A stretch of DNA of 6,826 nucleotides from the NCBI GenBank assembly GCA_000434775.1, contig FR895491.1, forward strand, positions 19,943-26,768, read 5' to 3'. Each line of letters starts with the position of its first letter. Positions within the stretch are counted from its first letter, which is position 1. The notes below the pieces were generated by a model. The model saw only the letters and a program-made list of their open reading frames with translations, was not told where the DNA came from and did not search any database. Origin of the DNA: Eggerthella sp. CAG:368. GTDB taxonomy: Bacteria; Actinomycetota; Coriobacteriia; Coriobacteriales; Eggerthellaceae. The position numbers and the translations under genes are program-made. Shown piece by piece: positions 5,785 to 6,826 of the stretch.

Positions 5785-6641
5785 ATGTCGGCGAATTCGA
5801 GCTCGGTAAACACAGGACCATCGAGACAAATGTAATGGCCGCCAATGTTACAACGTCCACACTTGCCAACACCGCACTTCATGCGTGCTTCAAGTGTGGT
5901 GATAATATTTGCAGGGTCGTATCCTAACTTGTTCAATGATTCTCGGCACGTTCTAAACAAGCTTGGACCACCACAAAGCGTAACCGCGGTATTCTCTGGA
6001 GTTAGCCCTTCCTTGGCTACAACTTCCTCCAAAAACGGAGCAGTATACGAAACTGGCCCTGTCCATTCATCGTTTCCGTGGTAGAGACTTACATGGACGT
6101 GTGTATCAGGATAAGAAGGCCACGTTTCAAACAGCTCTTTTTTGAAAACAAGGTCATCATAGGTTGATGCGCTGTATACTAAATCAATACGCCCGTAATC
6201 TTCTCTGTGCTTTAGGCAGTATTCCAAAAACGCGCGTACAGGAGCCATACCAATGCCACCCGCAATAAACAGCATGTTGCGTCCGCGGGTGGATTCATAC
6301 GGGAACCAATTGCCGTAGGGTCCACGTAATCCCACCTGGTCTCCCACTTTAAGCTTGTGCATTTGTTCAGTTACAACGCCTACTTTTTTCACGGCCATTT
6401 CAACGTAATTATCACCGCGGGAAGTAATACAGAACATACACTCACCAAAAGGCGGTACGGAAAACATTCCTAACTGGCCAGGCAGATTATCAAAGGGGGC
6501 TTCTCCATCAGGGGTTTTGAAGGTGAAGAGCCTTACATCATGGGTAAGATCTTTGATCCCTGCAATAACAACCACTTTTGGAACAAGGGATGATCCTTCG
6601 CACAGTTTTGCGCAATCATGGGAAACTACAATATCGGACAT
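5769..6641 (-). CDS. FAD/NAD(P)-binding 2Fe-2S electron-transfer subunit (AsrB / hydrogenase gamma / PyrK-like)
   Basis: A 290-residue cytoplasmic flavin reductase of the ferredoxin-NADP reductase superfamily, expected to pass electrons between NAD(P)H and a partner Fe-S protein. The flavin beta-barrel occupies about 20-112, with PGQLGMFSVPPFGE (54-67) in the place of the family's 'GQFxxxSVxGxGE' flavin motif and RGPYGNWF (106-113) at its end. The NAD(P) domain follows with AGGIGMAP (127-134) and LCGGP (222-226). A C-terminal 2Fe-2S site is formed by Cys256, 261, 264 and 272. The ATG at 6641 is chosen because GAGGAG lies five bases upstream. A GTG at 6647 would overlap the upstream stop and add two residues. 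The gene starts two bases after that stop, so the two are translationally linked. Related proteins serve sulfite reductase, sulfhydrogenase, HdrABC-Flx and dihydroorotate dehydrogenase complexes; which applies here depends on genes beyond the window. Confidence 0.88.
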   Translation of the reverse strand: MSDIVVSHDCAKLCEGSSLVPKVVVIAGIKDLTHDVRLFTFKTPDGEAPFDNLPGQLGMFSVPPFGECMFCITSRGDNYVEMAVKKVGVVTEQMHKLKVGDQVGLRGPYGNWFPYESTRGRNMLFIAGGIGMAPVRAFLEYCLKHREDYGRIDLVYSASTYDDLVFKKELFETWPSYPDTHVHVSLYHGNDEWTGPVSYTAPFLEEVVAKEGLTPENTAVTLCGGPSLFRTCRESLNKLGYDPANIITTLEARMKCGVGKCGRCNIGGHYICLDGPVFTELEFADIPRDL

Positions 6642-6643
6642 GA

Positions 6644-6826
6644 TCACTCCTCTCCCCTTGAGCCTGCCGTGGTGGAAGACGCAGCCTTGCTAGCAGTAGT
6701 CCCTGTTATGGTGGAAGTCGCGCTCGCGTCAGCAGCCCCAGCAGGAGTTGCACTCGCACCCGCTGTCGTGCCCGCACCCGCACCCGCTGTCGCGTTGGCC
6801 GTGCCTGTTGTCGCGCTCGCGCCTGC
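6644..6826 (-). CDS. C-terminal end of an upstream operon gene with a low-complexity Ala/Thr/Gly/Ser tail (partial)
   Basis: The frame is open from the right edge of the window to TGA at 6646-6644, giving 60 visible codons. Of these, 52 are Ala, Thr, Gly or Ser; the tail closes with S-R-G-E-E. Short units recur, such as A-S-A-T three times and A-T-A-G-A/T-T-A-G-A. No folded domain is visible, so the protein cannot be named. In operons with this type of flavin subunit the preceding gene is often a 4Fe-4S dicluster or hydrogenase beta-type subunit, which is only a contextual guess. The DNA is about 73% GC in the last 100 bases, against roughly 47% in a sampled row of the next gene. That this is coding rests on the uninterrupted frame, the ribosome-binding-like GAGGAG at its end and the two-base spacing to the next start. 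Confidence 0.65.
   Translation of the reverse strand, partial: AGASATTGTANATAGAGAGTTAGASATPAGAADASATSTITGTTASKAASSTTAGSRGEE
6717..6821 (-). repeat. Short GC-rich direct repeats within the low-complexity tail
   Basis: A 14-base unit CGCACCCGCTGTCG occurs at 6755-6768 and 6779-6792, 24 bases (eight codons) apart. A 12-base unit GTCGCGCTCGCG occurs at 6717-6728 and 6810-6821. The in-frame periodicity suggests that the tail grew by slippage or duplication of short coding units. The array probably continues past the right edge. Confidence 0.7.

Noticed and set aside
6645..6647. GTG at 6647 as the start of the flavin subunit, giving a stop/start overlap
   Set aside because: It is possible, but the ATG six bases later has better spacing from GAGGAG; the difference is only two residues.

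Overview
The window looks like part of the chromosome of an anaerobic, amino-acid- or carboxylate-fermenting bacterium. The evidence is two CaiB/BaiF-type (family III) CoA-transferase-fold enzymes, an iron-sulfur Old Yellow Enzyme of the 2,4-dienoyl-CoA/enoate reductase type, and a hydrogenase/heterodisulfide-reductase-style flavin and 2Fe-2S electron-transfer subunit. Most of the window is moderately AT-rich; the right-hand end is sharply GC-rich. A gut-type clostridium or a low-GC member of the Coriobacteriia would fit, but nothing here fixes the taxon.

Left part (1-2870, plus strand): the C-terminal half of a FldA/HadA-like CoA-transferase, then after about 30 bases a complete 687-residue flavin/4Fe-4S/FAD enoate-reductase-like protein. 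The pair is almost certainly one operon entering from the left, closed by a strong bidirectional hairpin terminator at 2833-2869.

Middle part (2957-5225, minus strand): a second CoA-transferase-fold protein that carries the His/Asp/Glu set expected of an alpha-methylacyl-CoA racemase, preceded upstream by a LysR-type regulator. A 6-bp inverted repeat with an 11-base spacer lies over the racemase ribosome binding site. The LysR gene ends in a run of ten C residues on its coding strand, which could slip.

Right part (5226-6826): a roughly 540-base gene-free stretch with AT-rich repeats and two hairpins. Next, on the minus strand, comes a complete FAD/NAD(P)-binding 2Fe-2S subunit (AsrB/HydG/PyrK-like), whose start abuts the stop of an upstream gene. 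Only that gene's Ala/Thr/Gly/Ser-rich tail is visible.

Working model (inference): the CoA-transferase charges an organic acid as its CoA thioester, the racemase sets the stereochemistry at the alpha carbon, and the Fe-S flavoenzyme reduces an enoyl/enoate intermediate as an electron sink, with LysR sensing the substrate. The architecture resembles phenyllactate/cinnamate (Fld) and bile-acid (Bai) reductive pathways, but the substrate cannot be read from the sequence. The right-hand electron-transfer operon is probably a separate housekeeping redox unit.
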